DNA of 64,000 nt from Candidatus Aminicenantota bacterium (lineage in GTDB: Bacteria > Acidobacteriota > Aminicenantia > Aminicenantales > Aminicenantaceae): positions 2,831,512-2,895,511 of the forward strand of contig CP070825.1 in assembly GCA_020344415.1 (NCBI GenBank), in the 5' to 3' direction. Shown here piece by piece: positions 8,336 through 17,614 of the stretch (the stretch's first letter is position 1; every line of letters begins with the position of its first letter). The translations under genes and the position numbers were made by a program. Under the pieces are notes generated by a model. The model searched no databases. It was not told the DNA's origin and worked only from the letters and a program-made list of their open reading frames with translations.

Positions 8336-9715
8336 TTAGGCGCTTAATTCATCGTGAATAGAGGCTGAATAGTTCTCGTGGGGAGTGATTTTGGAATAAA
8401 AGCTTCTTTTTATTTTTTCTATTCGGTCATTGAAAAAGCTAAAGTTTTCTTCCTCGCTCCAATTCAGCATGCTCAAATGCTCCAAGATATCCCTGAGAAT
8501 GTTGATATTGAGAACTTCAGAAGAATATTCAGGCAGGAGGAAGGATTCTTTTTCATACATGTCGATAGTTCTCAAAAAGTATTTTCTCAGGTTCTCTTGG
8601 CTATTTCTGATCTCTTGCTTTATTTTAAATTGATCTTTAGGAGGGGAGTTTGGATCCAGATTTTGGTACAAATCTCTAGCTTGTTGTATGCGGCTGTCGA
8701 TAGCTGCGAACATGCATCTTCCATCTAAGACAGTTTTTTTCTCGCCTTGATAATAGATGATCTGATCCTCGCCCTCTACGGTTTCTGATTTTTTGAGCGT
8801 TTCCAACAAAGCCATTTTATCTCTTAAATCTGTTTCGCCTTCAGGCGGAGCTTGAGACATGACATCTTCTTTCGTGGTTTCTGATTCTTGTTCTGCTTCT
8901 GGAAGAGGTTCCTCTTCGAATATCACCTCTTCGCGAGAAGAGTCTTCTAATGCTTCTACTTTTTTCTCCTCCTCTGTTCCGGGCTCTTCAGCTTCAAGAA
9001 TCTCTGGCAGGGCTTCTTTCTCTTCGGTTCCTTCTTCGGGGCTGAGTTCTTCAGGCATCTTGGCTTCCGGGCTAACTTCTTCTTCAACCTTCTCTTCTGT
9101 CTCGATTTCTTCTGAAATCTCTTCTTCTTGCGGAACTTCTTCCATGCCTTTCTCTTCTGTCTTAGTTTCTTCTGCAGCCTTTTCTTCAGGTTTTTCTTCC
9201 TCGATTTGAGGAGGCTCAGCTAGCCCCAACAGCTCTTTGACCTTTCTCAGCTTGTTTAATTCTTCTTCTATGTTTGTCTTAAGATCCTCCTCACCCACTT
9301 CTCTTTCAGGCATACTGGGTGCGACTCCGTACTTTTCTTCGAGGCCCTGTTTTAGTTCTTCGGTTTTCTCTTCAGCCTCCTGGCGGTGCTCTCCGATCTT
9401 CTGATCGAGCTCCTCCATTTTCTTCAGCTCGTTCAGCTTTGACTCTGCTAGTTTCTCAATTTCTTTTTGGCATTGGATTGCTCTATCGAGGTGGTCTCCT
9501 ATCTTGCCTTCAAGATCAGTTTTATGCTTCTCAAGCTCAGCAATCTGTTTCTCAAAATTAGTTAATGTCTCTCTTCTTTTATCAATTTCTTCTTTTATTT
9601 GATTGACTTTTTCTTCTGCCTCTTCTTTTTTCTTTGCGAGGGTATTTTCTAGATGCTCTCCGATTTCCTTTGCTGCCAGGGAAGATTCTTTCAGAATATC
9701 CTTATTCTTATCCAT
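8336..9715 (-). CDS. Acidic, glutamate-rich coiled-coil protein, function unknown
   Basis: A 459-residue protein with no signal peptide or membrane segment. Residues 1-165 are a long heptad-rich coiled coil (Lys/Glu/Leu). Residues about 165-285 are a low-complexity Glu/Pro segment (repeated EE-x-x-PEE), probably disordered. Residues about 295-459 form a normal-complexity helical domain beginning MALLETLKKSETVEGEDQ. I do not recognise the C-terminal domain. AGGAG lies just before the ATG. The architecture suggests a cytoplasmic scaffold or spacer protein. It has its own upstream region (9716-9954) and a repeat at its 3' end, so it is probably monocistronic. Confidence 0.75.
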   Translation of the reverse strand: MDKNKDILKESSLAAKEIGEHLENTLAKKKEEAEEKVNQIKEEIDKRRETLTNFEKQIAELEKHKTDLEGKIGDHLDRAIQCQKEIEKLAESKLNELKKMEELDQKIGEHRQEAEEKTEELKQGLEEKYGVAPSMPEREVGEEDLKTNIEEELNKLRKVKELLGLAEPPQIEEEKPEEKAAEETKTEEKGMEEVPQEEEISEEIETEEKVEEEVSPEAKMPEELSPEEGTEEKEALPEILEAEEPGTEEEKKVEALEDSSREEVIFEEEPLPEAEQESETTKEDVMSQAPPEGETDLRDKMALLETLKKSETVEGEDQIIYYQGEKKTVLDGRCMFAAIDSRIQQARDLYQNLDPNSPPKDQFKIKQEIRNSQENLRKYFLRTIDMYEKESFLLPEYSSEVLNINILRDILEHLSMLNWSEEENFSFFNDRIEKIKRSFYSKITPHENYSASIHDELSA

Positions 9716-9954
9716 TATCTTTCTCCTAGGCCAGTCTTGATGTATCGAGGTGTGCGGAAATAAGCAGGCATGACGACACCTTCTTCCAAAATACGAAAAA
9801 AAGCATACTTTTCATCGTAACTTTCTATTATAATTACAGATATGGATTGGTTGTTCAATCGCCCTTAGAGATGATTCGAGGGGTGATTTTTTATCACCTT
9901 ATGAGAGTTAAGTCTTGGTGAGATAGAAGGAATCAAGAAGGTTCTGAAATATCC

Positions 9955-10506
9955 TTACTTGTTCAATTCGTAAAAAGAGAGGGAATCGTCGCCGATTGTC
10001 ACTCGCCGCTTGAGGCTAAAATATTTAGGCTCAAATCTTGTCTTATAATAATGCCGCAGTATTATTAAACCTTTTGGCTTGAGAATTTCTCTCTTTTTTA
10101 TGACCTTCAAAGGATCTCTTTCCTCTATGAGTTTATAAGGAGGGTCCAAAAAGGATAAATCAAACTTAGCGCCTTCTCTTGATAATTGAATGATGGCTCG
10201 ATTGAATTCTTTACGAATGACCTGAGCCTTGTCTAAGGCGTCACATTTTTCCAAATTTATCTTTATCACTTTTATGGCGGGGTAGTACTCATCGATAAAT
10301 ACAGCCCTTTTAGCCCCCCGGCTCAGTGCTTCGATCCCCACAGAACCTGTACCAGCAAACCCATCAAGGAATATACAGTTTTTAATCTTTTCTTGAATAA
10401 TATTAAACAGAGCCTCCTTGAGTTTGTCAGGGACCGGCCGGACAAGGGGGCTTGAGACATTCTTCAGCCGCTTCCCCTTATGAATTCCGCTAATAATCCT
10501 TATCAT
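9955..10506 (-). CDS. rsmD: 16S rRNA (guanine(966)-N(2))-methyltransferase RsmD
   Basis: A 183-residue RsmD-family enzyme that methylates G966 of 16S rRNA during 30S assembly. Diagnostic features are the N-terminal MIRIISGIHKGKRL, RPVPDKLKEALFNI, the SAM-binding motif FLDGFAGTGSVGIEALSRGA and the catalytic DPPY motif (SFLDPPYKL) near residue 120. Length is normal. The start ATG at 10506 matches the family N-terminus although no strong ribosome-binding site is visible. It lies 17 bases downstream of a small exported-protein gene on the same strand and may share its transcript. Confidence 0.92.
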   Translation of the reverse strand: MIRIISGIHKGKRLKNVSSPLVRPVPDKLKEALFNIIQEKIKNCIFLDGFAGTGSVGIEALSRGAKRAVFIDEYYPAIKVIKINLEKCDALDKAQVIRKEFNRAIIQLSREGAKFDLSFLDPPYKLIEERDPLKVIKKREILKPKGLIILRHYYKTRFEPKYFSLKRRVTIGDDSLSFYELNK

Positions 10507-10523
10507 GACGAAAACGTGAAATT

Positions 10524-10889
10524 TTAGATTTTTATGACAAGCGAGCTGAGCAAAAAAAGATCCGTGTTTTTATATCCAGGAAGAGGATGCGTACCATAAT
10601 TGAGTTGAAGGCTCGTTTTTCGAGCCAAATATCGGCTAATGGAAACAGAGATAGATGAATAGGAATCCAGCCTGTATTTTTCTAAATTCTCCATATTGAG
10701 AAAAAGGATCTCCTGCTGTGTCAATCGAGTAGAGGGAGTGATGTCAAAAGATAGTTTTACAGATTTTTCTCCCTCGCTTTCTTCCTTTTTTTCTGAACCC
10801 TCTTGACCGAAGACCGGATAGACAATTAGACCAGCGAGAAAAAGAACGAAGAGAAAAAGCTTCAGTTTCCCATGATTAATGCAGTTCAT
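10524..10889 (-). CDS. Small exported protein, possible outer-membrane strand protein
   Basis: About 121 residues from the ATG at 10889: a lysine, a hydrophobic core (LFLFVLFLAGLIVYPVFG), then a Glu/Lys/Ser linker. This is a good signal peptide, and the mature part is only about 93 residues. That part has alternating polar/hydrophobic segments (YSSISVSISRYLARKTSLQLNYG) like beta-strands of an outer-membrane protein, and it ends in a hydrophobic stretch (LFLLSSLVIKI). An upstream in-frame GTG at 10934 would put 15 charged residues before the signal peptide, so I reject it. It may be the C-terminal part of a formerly longer barrel. Function unknown. Confidence 0.55.
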   Translation of the reverse strand: MNCINHGKLKLFLFVLFLAGLIVYPVFGQEGSEKKEESEGEKSVKLSFDITPSTRLTQQEILFLNMENLEKYRLDSYSSISVSISRYLARKTSLQLNYGTHPLPGYKNTDLFLLSSLVIKI

Positions 10890-11325
10890 CTCGTTCTGAT
10901 TTTTCCTGTTAAAATGTTTACACCCAATTCCCACTCCAGTAGAGCCTGACTCTGGAGTTCGTTCAACTCATGAATAATCCACGTTATTTAAAAGAATAAT
11001 ATATGATATAACAAAAAATATTCACTGACAAACCTATGGCTATGGGGTCAGGCTTTCATAACTTTCATAACTTGCATTTATGCATATCGGGATTAGTCCT
11101 TTCTGGGGAAACACTCATTGTTAAAGCCATACGAATTTCTCTTCAAAATAACAGGGTTGACCCCATTTATCATGAGAACACAATAGAAAAAAGTTATGAA
11201 AGCCTGACCCCCTTGAAGTTTTCAGATTAAACGGGAATAATGAAGAAAGATTTTTAATATGAGAATAATGAAGAGAATTATTAAAATAAAGCGGACTCGT
11301 ATAAAAAAGTTTTAAGGGGGTTTCA
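10890..11325. other. 436-bp intergenic stretch between divergent genes
   Basis: About 170 bases are repeat family C (11044-11212). Near 10970 there is a half-copy of inverted repeat F (atgaataatccacg). The remainder is AT-rich. An AAGGGGG at about 11314 serves the nitroreductase gene. No clear sigma-70 promoter was found for either flanking gene. Confidence 0.5.
11044..11212. repeat. Dispersed palindromic repeat family C, copy 1
   Basis: Arms ggggtcaggctttcataact (11044 onward) and agttatgaaagcctgacccc (ending 11212) are inverted copies. A second, longer copy with the same arms is at 36365-36656. Near 11153-11165 a partial gttgacccca lies inside. Confidence 0.85.
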
Positions 11326-11880
11326 TTGGACGTCATTAAAGCCATCAACGAAAGAAGAGCTTATCGCTCTTTATTGCCAGTCAAAATAACAGAAGAATTG
11401 ATAAGGGATTTAGCTCGATGTTCAGGACTTGCTCCTTCCTGTTTCAATAATCAGCCAACACGGTTCGTTTTTGTTTATGAGCCTGAAGCCTTAAAGAATT
11501 TACATGATGCATTATCAAAGGGGAATGAATGGGCTCATTCAGCCTCTATGATCGTGGTAGTTTTCAGCAAAAGAGAGGATGATTGTATTATTAAAGATAG
11601 GGAGTATCATCAATTCGATTGCGGCCTTGCAGCAGCCTTTCTTATACTCAGAGCAACAGAGTTGGGCCTTGTGGCTCATCCTATAGCAGGGTTCAGTCCG
11701 AGAAAAACAAAAGAGATCCTTGGGATTCCCGATGAATATAAAGTCATCACTCTAATTGTTATGGGTAAGCATTCTGAGACTATCAGTCCAATTCTTTCAG
11801 AAAAGCAAGTTGAATGGGAAAAGAAGAGGCCGGAAAGATTTTCTTTTGAGAAGATTGTTCGTCTGAATCGATTCAAATGA
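11326..11880 (+). CDS. Nitroreductase family protein
   Basis: A 184-residue FMN-dependent nitroreductase-fold protein. The N-terminal INERRAYRSLLPVKIT is the usual RRSxRxY-type FMN phosphate site, LAPSCFNNQPTRFVFV corresponds to the SxxNxQPW region, and LGLVAHPIAGFSPRKTKEILGIP is the C-terminal FMN-contacting segment. The start is TTG 11326, with AAGGGGG upstream at good spacing. The physiological substrate cannot be told from sequence. Its 3' end overlaps the convergent lysA gene by eight bases. Confidence 0.88.
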   Translation: MDVIKAINERRAYRSLLPVKITEELIRDLARCSGLAPSCFNNQPTRFVFVYEPEALKNLHDALSKGNEWAHSASMIVVVFSKREDDCIIKDREYHQFDCGLAAAFLILRATELGLVAHPIAGFSPRKTKEILGIPDEYKVITLIVMGKHSETISPILSEKQVEWEKKRPERFSFEKIVRLNRFK

Positions 11881-13120
11881 TGATTTCTTCTGGTATATCT
11901 CTCAGATTGAAGTTAGAGGCCATGCTTCTGCAATAAGCTCCGGCGCATAACACAGCAAGGATATCCCCCCTCTTTGGCAGAGGCATTTCTATTTCCTTCC
12001 CGAAAACATCGCCAGTTTCGCACAGGTTTCCAGCAACGGTTATTTTCGCTTTCTTTTCCGAGTTAACTTCAGAGCAATTGATGATATGATGATTTGCTTC
12101 CGCATAGATTGCTGGTCGTGGGACGGAATTGAAGGTTCCGGCATTCACACAGGCAAAGATATTGCCATAGTTTTTCTTCAAATACTCAACCTTCACGAGC
12201 AAGATACCCGCGTCTCCCACAAGGTACCTTCCAGGCTCTACGGCTATTGTTTTGATCTGGAGGCCGGATTCTTCTATCTTCCTGCAGATATACTCTGCAT
12301 ACTCTTTTATCGGAAAAATTTCCTGATCCAAATAGTATTTGGGGCCAAACCCGCCGCCAAAATCGAGAAATTCAAGGCTAAATCCTTCTTTTTCTACTTT
12401 CAAAGCCATTTGAATTATCTTATCAACAGCGCATTTAACTTTTTCAAAGTCCTTCCTTATCCAACCTGAGCCGAGGTGCTGATGCAGGCCTATAGGGACA
12501 AAACCGCAGCTTATTGCTTCCTGGAAAACGGGAATGACTCTCTTTTCTTCCACTCCGAATTTAACCGGCATTCCACTACCTGATTTGATTCCAGCTGTGA
12601 CAGTTTTCGGAGAAAATCCTATTCCAATACCTGGATTCCATCTTATAGAAACAAGAATCTTTTTATTTTTAAACCATCTATCCCTGGTCTCTTTCATAAG
12701 CTCTAGCTGTTCTTCAGCATCGATGTTTACGATTGTGCCTTCTTGCTTGAATATCTGATGAAGGTCTTCCAGACTGACACTTGTACCCGTGTAAAGAATC
12801 TTTTTTCTTGGAAATCCAACATGGAGAGCCATATCGACCTCTCCGGGAGATACAGCATCTATGTAAGTTCCGTTTTCTCCTAGAATTTTCAGAATTCCTG
12901 GACTAGGATTTGCCTTCATTGCGTAGTATATCTTCAGTTCCAGGGACGTTTTATCCGTAAATACTTGCAGGAGTCTTTTAAGATTTGAAAGAATCTGCCT
13001 CTTGCTGTAGACAAATAGCGGAGTTCCGTATTCTTCAGCCACTTCTGTGGCTTCTTTTTCGTCAAGATAGAGTTTTTGGTTTTTAACTTTTAGAAAATCG
13101 TTTTCCCACCAGTTCATCAT
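11873..13120 (-). CDS. lysA: Diaminopimelate decarboxylase
   Basis: A 415-residue fold-III PLP decarboxylase, the last step of lysine synthesis (meso-DAP to lysine). Visible are the PLP lysine in YYAMKANPSP (residue 69), the HLGSG motif (LHQHLGSGW), the PLP-phosphate glycine loop LDFGGGFGPKY, the EPGR motif (AVEPGRYLVG) and the CETGD motif carrying the active-site cysteine. Length is normal. Carboxynorspermidine decarboxylase is shorter and diverges at the C-terminus, so LysA is favoured. No other lysine gene is nearby. A DUF72 gene lies 29 bases upstream on the same strand. Confidence 0.9.
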   Translation of the reverse strand: MMNWWENDFLKVKNQKLYLDEKEATEVAEEYGTPLFVYSKRQILSNLKRLLQVFTDKTSLELKIYYAMKANPSPGILKILGENGTYIDAVSPGEVDMALHVGFPRKKILYTGTSVSLEDLHQIFKQEGTIVNIDAEEQLELMKETRDRWFKNKKILVSIRWNPGIGIGFSPKTVTAGIKSGSGMPVKFGVEEKRVIPVFQEAISCGFVPIGLHQHLGSGWIRKDFEKVKCAVDKIIQMALKVEKEGFSLEFLDFGGGFGPKYYLDQEIFPIKEYAEYICRKIEESGLQIKTIAVEPGRYLVGDAGILLVKVEYLKKNYGNIFACVNAGTFNSVPRPAIYAEANHHIINCSEVNSEKKAKITVAGNLCETGDVFGKEIEMPLPKRGDILAVLCAGAYCRSMASNFNLRDIPEEIII

Positions 13121-13149
13121 AATAAATCAAATCTCGGCTTCCGAGACGG

Positions 13150-14046
13150 TTATGTTTCTTCGAATAGGTCAAGCTGATCTTTTTTTAGTTTGTCCACTAT
13201 TTCGTTTAGAGGGGGATATTGTTTGAGCAGAGAATTGGGAATCTCGAGTTTCTCGCCCGTAATCATGTTTTTGATCTGTAGAGCATTAGCAAGCGCCTGC
13301 CCTCTATAGTGGTTATTAGTAATGATGTAAACATTGCTGCTCTGATTTCCCAGCTCCTTTATTCTTTTTATCCAGTCCTCGAGCTCTTCTTTCGTGTAAA
13401 GATAATTGTACCTTTCATCTCTGCCAGCATCTTTTTTGAACCAGTTCTCATAGTTTCGCCCGTGAAGCCTTACATAGGAAAATTGGGAGTTGGTGCCAAT
13501 GGAGCTGGGTTGGATGGAATTTCGGAATACCGGCTGATCGATATTGCAGTAACACACATTGTATTCAGAAAGAAGCTTATAGAAGTTATCATTATCCCAG
13601 GAGGAATGCCTGACTTCCAAGGCCAAAGGATAATCCTTGAATAATACGAATAAATTAACTAAGTATTCGTTGTTGGCAGTTGTGCTGGCGAATGACCAGG
13701 GAAACTGGATTAAGATTGAGGCCAGCCTCTCTTTAGCGCGGAGAGGTTCCAGACCAAGTTTGAAGTCATCCACATCTTTCATAGAAAAATCTTTTCTCTG
13801 ATGGGTAAATATCTGGTGCAGCTTGATTGAGAAAAGAAAGTCTGGATAGTTTTCTACTTTTTTTACCCAGGAGAGAGACATATATATTGAAGGTGGTCTG
13901 TAAAATGTGCTGTTTATCTCTACAATATTGATATATCGGACTAAAAATATGAGGGGATGGAAATTCTGGCCCTTTTTCTCAGGGTAGACAATCCCTTCCC
14001 AATCTTTATAGCTCCAACCAGCTGTACCGATGAAGTAACGGGCCAT
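13150..14046 (-). CDS. DUF72 (YecE-like) family protein
   Basis: A 298-residue DUF72 TIM-barrel protein. It begins with the family's IGTAGWSYKDWEGIVYP, followed by FYRPPS, a KLHQIFTH segment, ILIQFPWSF, LALEVRHSSW and YVRLHGRNYENWF, all typical. Biochemical function is not established for the family. It is probably co-transcribed with lysA downstream, and its 5' end faces the divergent lipoprotein gene across 115 bases. Confidence 0.88.
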   Translation of the reverse strand: MARYFIGTAGWSYKDWEGIVYPEKKGQNFHPLIFLVRYINIVEINSTFYRPPSIYMSLSWVKKVENYPDFLFSIKLHQIFTHQRKDFSMKDVDDFKLGLEPLRAKERLASILIQFPWSFASTTANNEYLVNLFVLFKDYPLALEVRHSSWDNDNFYKLLSEYNVCYCNIDQPVFRNSIQPSSIGTNSQFSYVRLHGRNYENWFKKDAGRDERYNYLYTKEELEDWIKRIKELGNQSSNVYIITNNHYRGQALANALQIKNMITGEKLEIPNSLLKQYPPLNEIVDKLKKDQLDLFEET

Positions 14047-14105
14047 GAGGGGATTATTTTAAACAAATCGAATAGCTAGGTCTACAATATATCAATAAAA
14101 AATGA

Positions 14106-14134
14106 TTGCTACCTGGATATTTTTCCATTATCAT
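14106..14134 (+). promoter_or_regulatory. Probable promoter of the solute-binding lipoprotein operon
   Basis: TTGCTA at 14106-14111, a 17-bp spacer and TATCAT at 14129-14134, about 25 bases before the ATG at 14162. Inferred from consensus only. Confidence 0.45.
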
Positions 14135-14161
14135 GTTTAGGATAAGCGTAGAAAGATTCAG

Positions 14162-15160
14162 ATGAAAAAAATTTTTATTTTCATTTTGTTGTCTTCACTT
14201 CTTTTCCCGCATTGTCAAAAACAAAAAGAAGACCTATACACAATAGGCATCTTCCAGGTCAATGATGCTCCCACGCTTAATGAAGTCAGAAGAGGTCTTA
14301 TTCAAGCCCTTGAGGATAACGGATTAATAGATGGTGTGAACGTTCGATTGAGAATAGAGAATGCAATGAACGATCTTCCTAAAGTCCAGAGGATAGCTCA
14401 AGAATTTGTTAGAGAGAAAGTCGATATGATTGCCTCCCTCTCCACACCTTGTCTGCAAGCTGCTCTGATTTCAACAAGGGAGATCCCGATCATATTTGCT
14501 TCTGTAGCCAACCCTTATCGTGCCGGTGCCGGCAAGTCGGCCGAAGATCACTTGGTTAATGTTTCGGGAGTTTCTTCCAGAGGCCCGATTAAACAAGGAG
14601 TGGAATTTATCAAGGAAGTTATGCCAGAGGCAGGAAGGCTGGGAACTTTATGGACTCCGTCTGAGATCAATTCGGAATATTATCTGGAATTGGCAAGGGA
14701 AGGAGCAAGCGAGCTTGGGATGGAGATCATAGCCGTTCCGGTTGCGAATTCAAACGAAGTCCTTCTCTCTGCCCAAGTTTTAATCAACAAAAGAATTGAT
14801 GCCATTTATCAAATTTCTGACAATACAATCAACGCCTCTTTTGAAGCTCTCGGCAGGGTTGCCAATGATCTTGGGATTCCTCTTTTTGGTGGTTTCCCTC
14901 TCTTTACCAACCAAGGAGCTTGTGCTGCTATGGGCTGGGATTTTTTTGACATGGGGTATAAAGCAGGAGAAATTGTTCTGAGAGTGAAGAAAGGAGAAAG
15001 CCCAGGCGATATTCCCATTCAATATATGAGCAGGGTGAGACTTTACATAAATTTAAAAGCCGCAGAAAAGCAGGGCATTAAATTTTCTGATCAGGTTATG
15101 AATAGAGCGGATGAGGTTCTGAACACTGAAGTAGATGAAGAGGATAAATCAGATATTTAA
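14162..15160 (+). CDS. ABC-type substrate-binding lipoprotein (TrpX/DUF534 type)
   Basis: A 332-residue periplasmic binding protein of the ABC_sub_bind family. The N-terminus is a lysine-rich, hydrophobic signal (MKKIFIFILLSSLLFPHC) with a probable lipidated cysteine at residue 19, although PHC is not an ideal lipobox. The mature part shows the family features IGIFQVNDAPTLNEVRRG, the IPIIFASVANP strand and LFGGFPLFTNQGACAAMGWDFFDMGYKAGE. Relatives bind tryptophan or other aromatic/hydrophobic solutes. No permease or ATPase gene is next to it, which is unusual. Its stop codon overlaps the start of the penicillin-acylase gene (TAATG), so the two are translationally coupled. Confidence 0.85.
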   Translation: MKKIFIFILLSSLLFPHCQKQKEDLYTIGIFQVNDAPTLNEVRRGLIQALEDNGLIDGVNVRLRIENAMNDLPKVQRIAQEFVREKVDMIASLSTPCLQAALISTREIPIIFASVANPYRAGAGKSAEDHLVNVSGVSSRGPIKQGVEFIKEVMPEAGRLGTLWTPSEINSEYYLELAREGASELGMEIIAVPVANSNEVLLSAQVLINKRIDAIYQISDNTINASFEALGRVANDLGIPLFGGFPLFTNQGACAAMGWDFFDMGYKAGEIVLRVKKGESPGDIPIQYMSRVRLYINLKAAEKQGIKFSDQVMNRADEVLNTEVDEEDKSDI

Positions 15161-17472
15161 TGAGAAAGATACTTGGGTTTGCGGCAATTCTTCTCATTTT
15201 TTTTCTAATAGGATTTTTCCTTTTCTTCTTTATTTATATTCGTAAATCCATTCCTAACGTCGATGGAGAGGTTTCCTTAGAGGACCTGACAGCAGATGTC
15301 AGAATAATCACTGATACCTGGGGAGTTCCCCATATTTTTGCTCAAAACGAAAACGATCTCTTTTTTGCCTGCGGATTTGTACATGCTCGAGAAAGGATGT
15401 GGCAAATGGAACTCAGCAGGAGAGCAGGCCTTGGGAGGCTTTCTGAAATATTTGGCAAAGAGACTCTGGAAAGAGATATGTTTGCGAGAAATTTGGGTCT
15501 AAAAGAGGCAGCCTCAAAGGATCTCGAGATGCTGTCTTCCAAGATGAAAGACCTCCTCATCTCTTACAGCCAGGGAGTTAATTCTTGGATAAATTCAAGA
15601 AGGTTTAACTGGCCTCCTGAATTTTTGTTCTTGCGGTATCGTCCTGAACAATGGAGTATTATGGATTCTCTAATTATTAAGGAATTAATGGCCCTGCTTC
15701 TCTGTGGAGATTATGTGAGCGAATTCATGCGGGCAAAATTAGTGAAAAAGCTCGGTACCGAAAGAGCGCTTCAAATACTCGAAGATGGAATTGAAATTCC
15801 TTCCTTTCAAATAGAGGACCTCACATTGGATGGTTTGTTACACGTTCCGGGTTTTCAGGGAAGTAACAACTGGGTTCTAGCTGGGAACAGAACGGAGTCT
15901 GGAAAGCCTCTCTTAGCTAATGACCCTCATCTTGAAATCAGCCTTCCTCCTGTATGGTATGAAATTCATCTCCATTGTCCGACGCTGAATGCTGTCGGTG
16001 TAACTATCCCAGGGGTGCCTTTAGTGATTATCGGACATAATGGATCGATTGCTTGGGGAATTACTAACTCGTGTGCTGATGTCCAGGATCTGTACATAGA
16101 AAGATTGAATTCTTCTAAGGATATGTATTTAGATAAGGATGGATGGAAACCACTGCTCAAAAGCGAACAGATGATATGGATAAAGGGAGAGAAAAGACCG
16201 GAAACAATTGAAATAGGCTGGACAGCACACGGTCCTCTCATTTCTCCAATTATTATTAAAAGCCAGAATCCTCTTTCTTTGAGGTGGACGATTTATGAAG
16301 GAGGCAGAACTCTGGAGTCTATCTATCTTCTGAATAAAGCTCAAGACTGGCGCGAGTTTCAGGATGCTTTGAAACTGTTTGATTCTCCATCGCAGAATTT
16401 TGTTTACGCGGATAGGCTCAGCAACATAGGTTATTACCTGAGCGGAAAAATTCCTTTAAGAAAGGAAGAAGCAGCTCTTTTTCCTTATCCCGATTGGAAG
16501 GCGGACGGCAGTTGGGAGGGTTATCTTAAAGAGGAAGAGAAGCCCCATATTTATAACCCTGACGATGGTTTTATAGTAACTGCCAATAATAAAATCATAC
16601 CGCAAGATTTTCCTTATTATGTGAGCTTCGACTGGGGAGCCCCCTTCAGAGTAGAGAGAATAAAAGAGCTGCTGTTTAAGAAAGACAAACACACAGTCGA
16701 ATCCCTCAAAGGGATTCAGAATGATATTTTTTCAAAAAAAGGAGAGCATTTCCTTCCACTGCTAAGAGAGATAAAAGGAGTAAAAGGAAATTCAAATGAA
16801 GCCCTAGATATCATCAAGAACTGGGATTTGCTTATGACCTCAGGTAAGGAGGCGGCTCTCTTCAAGGTTTTTATGGACTCTTTTCATGCAGAAGTCTTTC
16901 AAGACGAGCTTGGCGAGGACTTTGAAAGTTTCGACCTGCTTTTCAGGCGAAAAAGGGCAGGGCTCCTTCGGATTCTTTCTGATCCTCTCTCTCCATGGTT
17001 TGATCGGAAGGATACGCCAACAGGTGAAACCAGAGAGGATATAGTAAAATCTACATTAGAGAAAGCTTACAATTGGATGAAGGAAAACTATGGCTCTCCC
17101 GAAAATTGGGATTGGGTAAAGATGAATTCCGTCCACTTTCAGCATGCTTTGGGCCGAGTGCCCGCTCTTAAGTTTTTCAATCGAGGCTCTTACCCTGTGA
17201 ACGGAGATGCCTTTACTGTAAGGGCTGCATATTCCAAGGAGTTTGGGACGACCCATGGAGCTTCTTATCGTCAGATCATCGATTTATCTGATTTGAGAAA
17301 TTCAATATGTGTTCTCACCTCTGGTCAAAGTGGACACTTCCTCAGCCGATTCTATGATGATCAGATCCCTCTTTGGTTAGAGGGTCGATATCATCCGATG
17401 CTCTTTTATCCAGAAGATATTGAAAAGAATTCTACAGGGCTATTGGTCCTGGAGTCTCTAATCAACGAGTAG
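15160..17472 (+). CDS. Penicillin acylase family N-terminal-nucleophile hydrolase
   Basis: A 770-residue Ntn-hydrolase precursor. A single N-terminal membrane segment (residues 4-28) anchors or exports it. The alpha-subunit region includes TDTWGVPHIFAQNENDLFFA and ARERMWQMELSRRAG. The predicted autocleavage point lies before Ser235 in FQGSNNWVLAG, followed by the usual GKPLLANDPHLEI and the oxyanion asparagine region IAWGITNSCADVQDLY. The family cleaves amides such as penicillins, acyl-homoserine lactones and cyclic or acylated amino acids; the substrate here is unknown. Coupling to a solute-binding lipoprotein suggests a periplasmic role linked to uptake of an amide or its product. Confidence 0.9.
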   Translation: MRKILGFAAILLIFFLIGFFLFFFIYIRKSIPNVDGEVSLEDLTADVRIITDTWGVPHIFAQNENDLFFACGFVHARERMWQMELSRRAGLGRLSEIFGKETLERDMFARNLGLKEAASKDLEMLSSKMKDLLISYSQGVNSWINSRRFNWPPEFLFLRYRPEQWSIMDSLIIKELMALLLCGDYVSEFMRAKLVKKLGTERALQILEDGIEIPSFQIEDLTLDGLLHVPGFQGSNNWVLAGNRTESGKPLLANDPHLEISLPPVWYEIHLHCPTLNAVGVTIPGVPLVIIGHNGSIAWGITNSCADVQDLYIERLNSSKDMYLDKDGWKPLLKSEQMIWIKGEKRPETIEIGWTAHGPLISPIIIKSQNPLSLRWTIYEGGRTLESIYLLNKAQDWREFQDALKLFDSPSQNFVYADRLSNIGYYLSGKIPLRKEEAALFPYPDWKADGSWEGYLKEEEKPHIYNPDDGFIVTANNKIIPQDFPYYVSFDWGAPFRVERIKELLFKKDKHTVESLKGIQNDIFSKKGEHFLPLLREIKGVKGNSNEALDIIKNWDLLMTSGKEAALFKVFMDSFHAEVFQDELGEDFESFDLLFRRKRAGLLRILSDPLSPWFDRKDTPTGETREDIVKSTLEKAYNWMKENYGSPENWDWVKMNSVHFQHALGRVPALKFFNRGSYPVNGDAFTVRAAYSKEFGTTHGASYRQIIDLSDLRNSICVLTSGQSGHFLSRFYDDQIPLWLEGRYHPMLFYPEDIEKNSTGLLVLESLINE

Positions 17473-17535
17473 ACAAAAAATATTATTTTATTTGGTTTTT
17501 CTGTATAATTTAAAATTCACCTGTTTTATGAATAA

Positions 17536-17575
17536 CCTGGATTATTCACGAAGTATTTTTTATGAATAATTCAGG
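17536..17575. repeat. Inverted repeat family F, copy 2
   Basis: Arms cctggattattcacg (17536 on) and atgaataattcagg (ending 17575), the same arms as at 6229-6262 and 23112-23150. It lies between the acylase stop and ptsN. A TATAAT at 17504-17509 may be the ptsN -10, with a poor -35. Confidence 0.75.
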
Positions 17576-17614
17576 ATAATTAAGCGATATCACTGGGAGA
17601 GGAAGAGCAAAGAT

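Noticed and set aside
8859-9209. Serine-rich plus-strand frame over the acidic coiled-coil gene.
   Set aside because: It is the mirror of Glu codons on the other strand; low complexity only.
9827-9858. Promoter for the acidic coiled-coil gene (minus-strand TATAAT at 9832-9827 with TTGAAC at 9858-9853).
   Set aside because: The 20-bp spacer is too long for a confident sigma-70 promoter.
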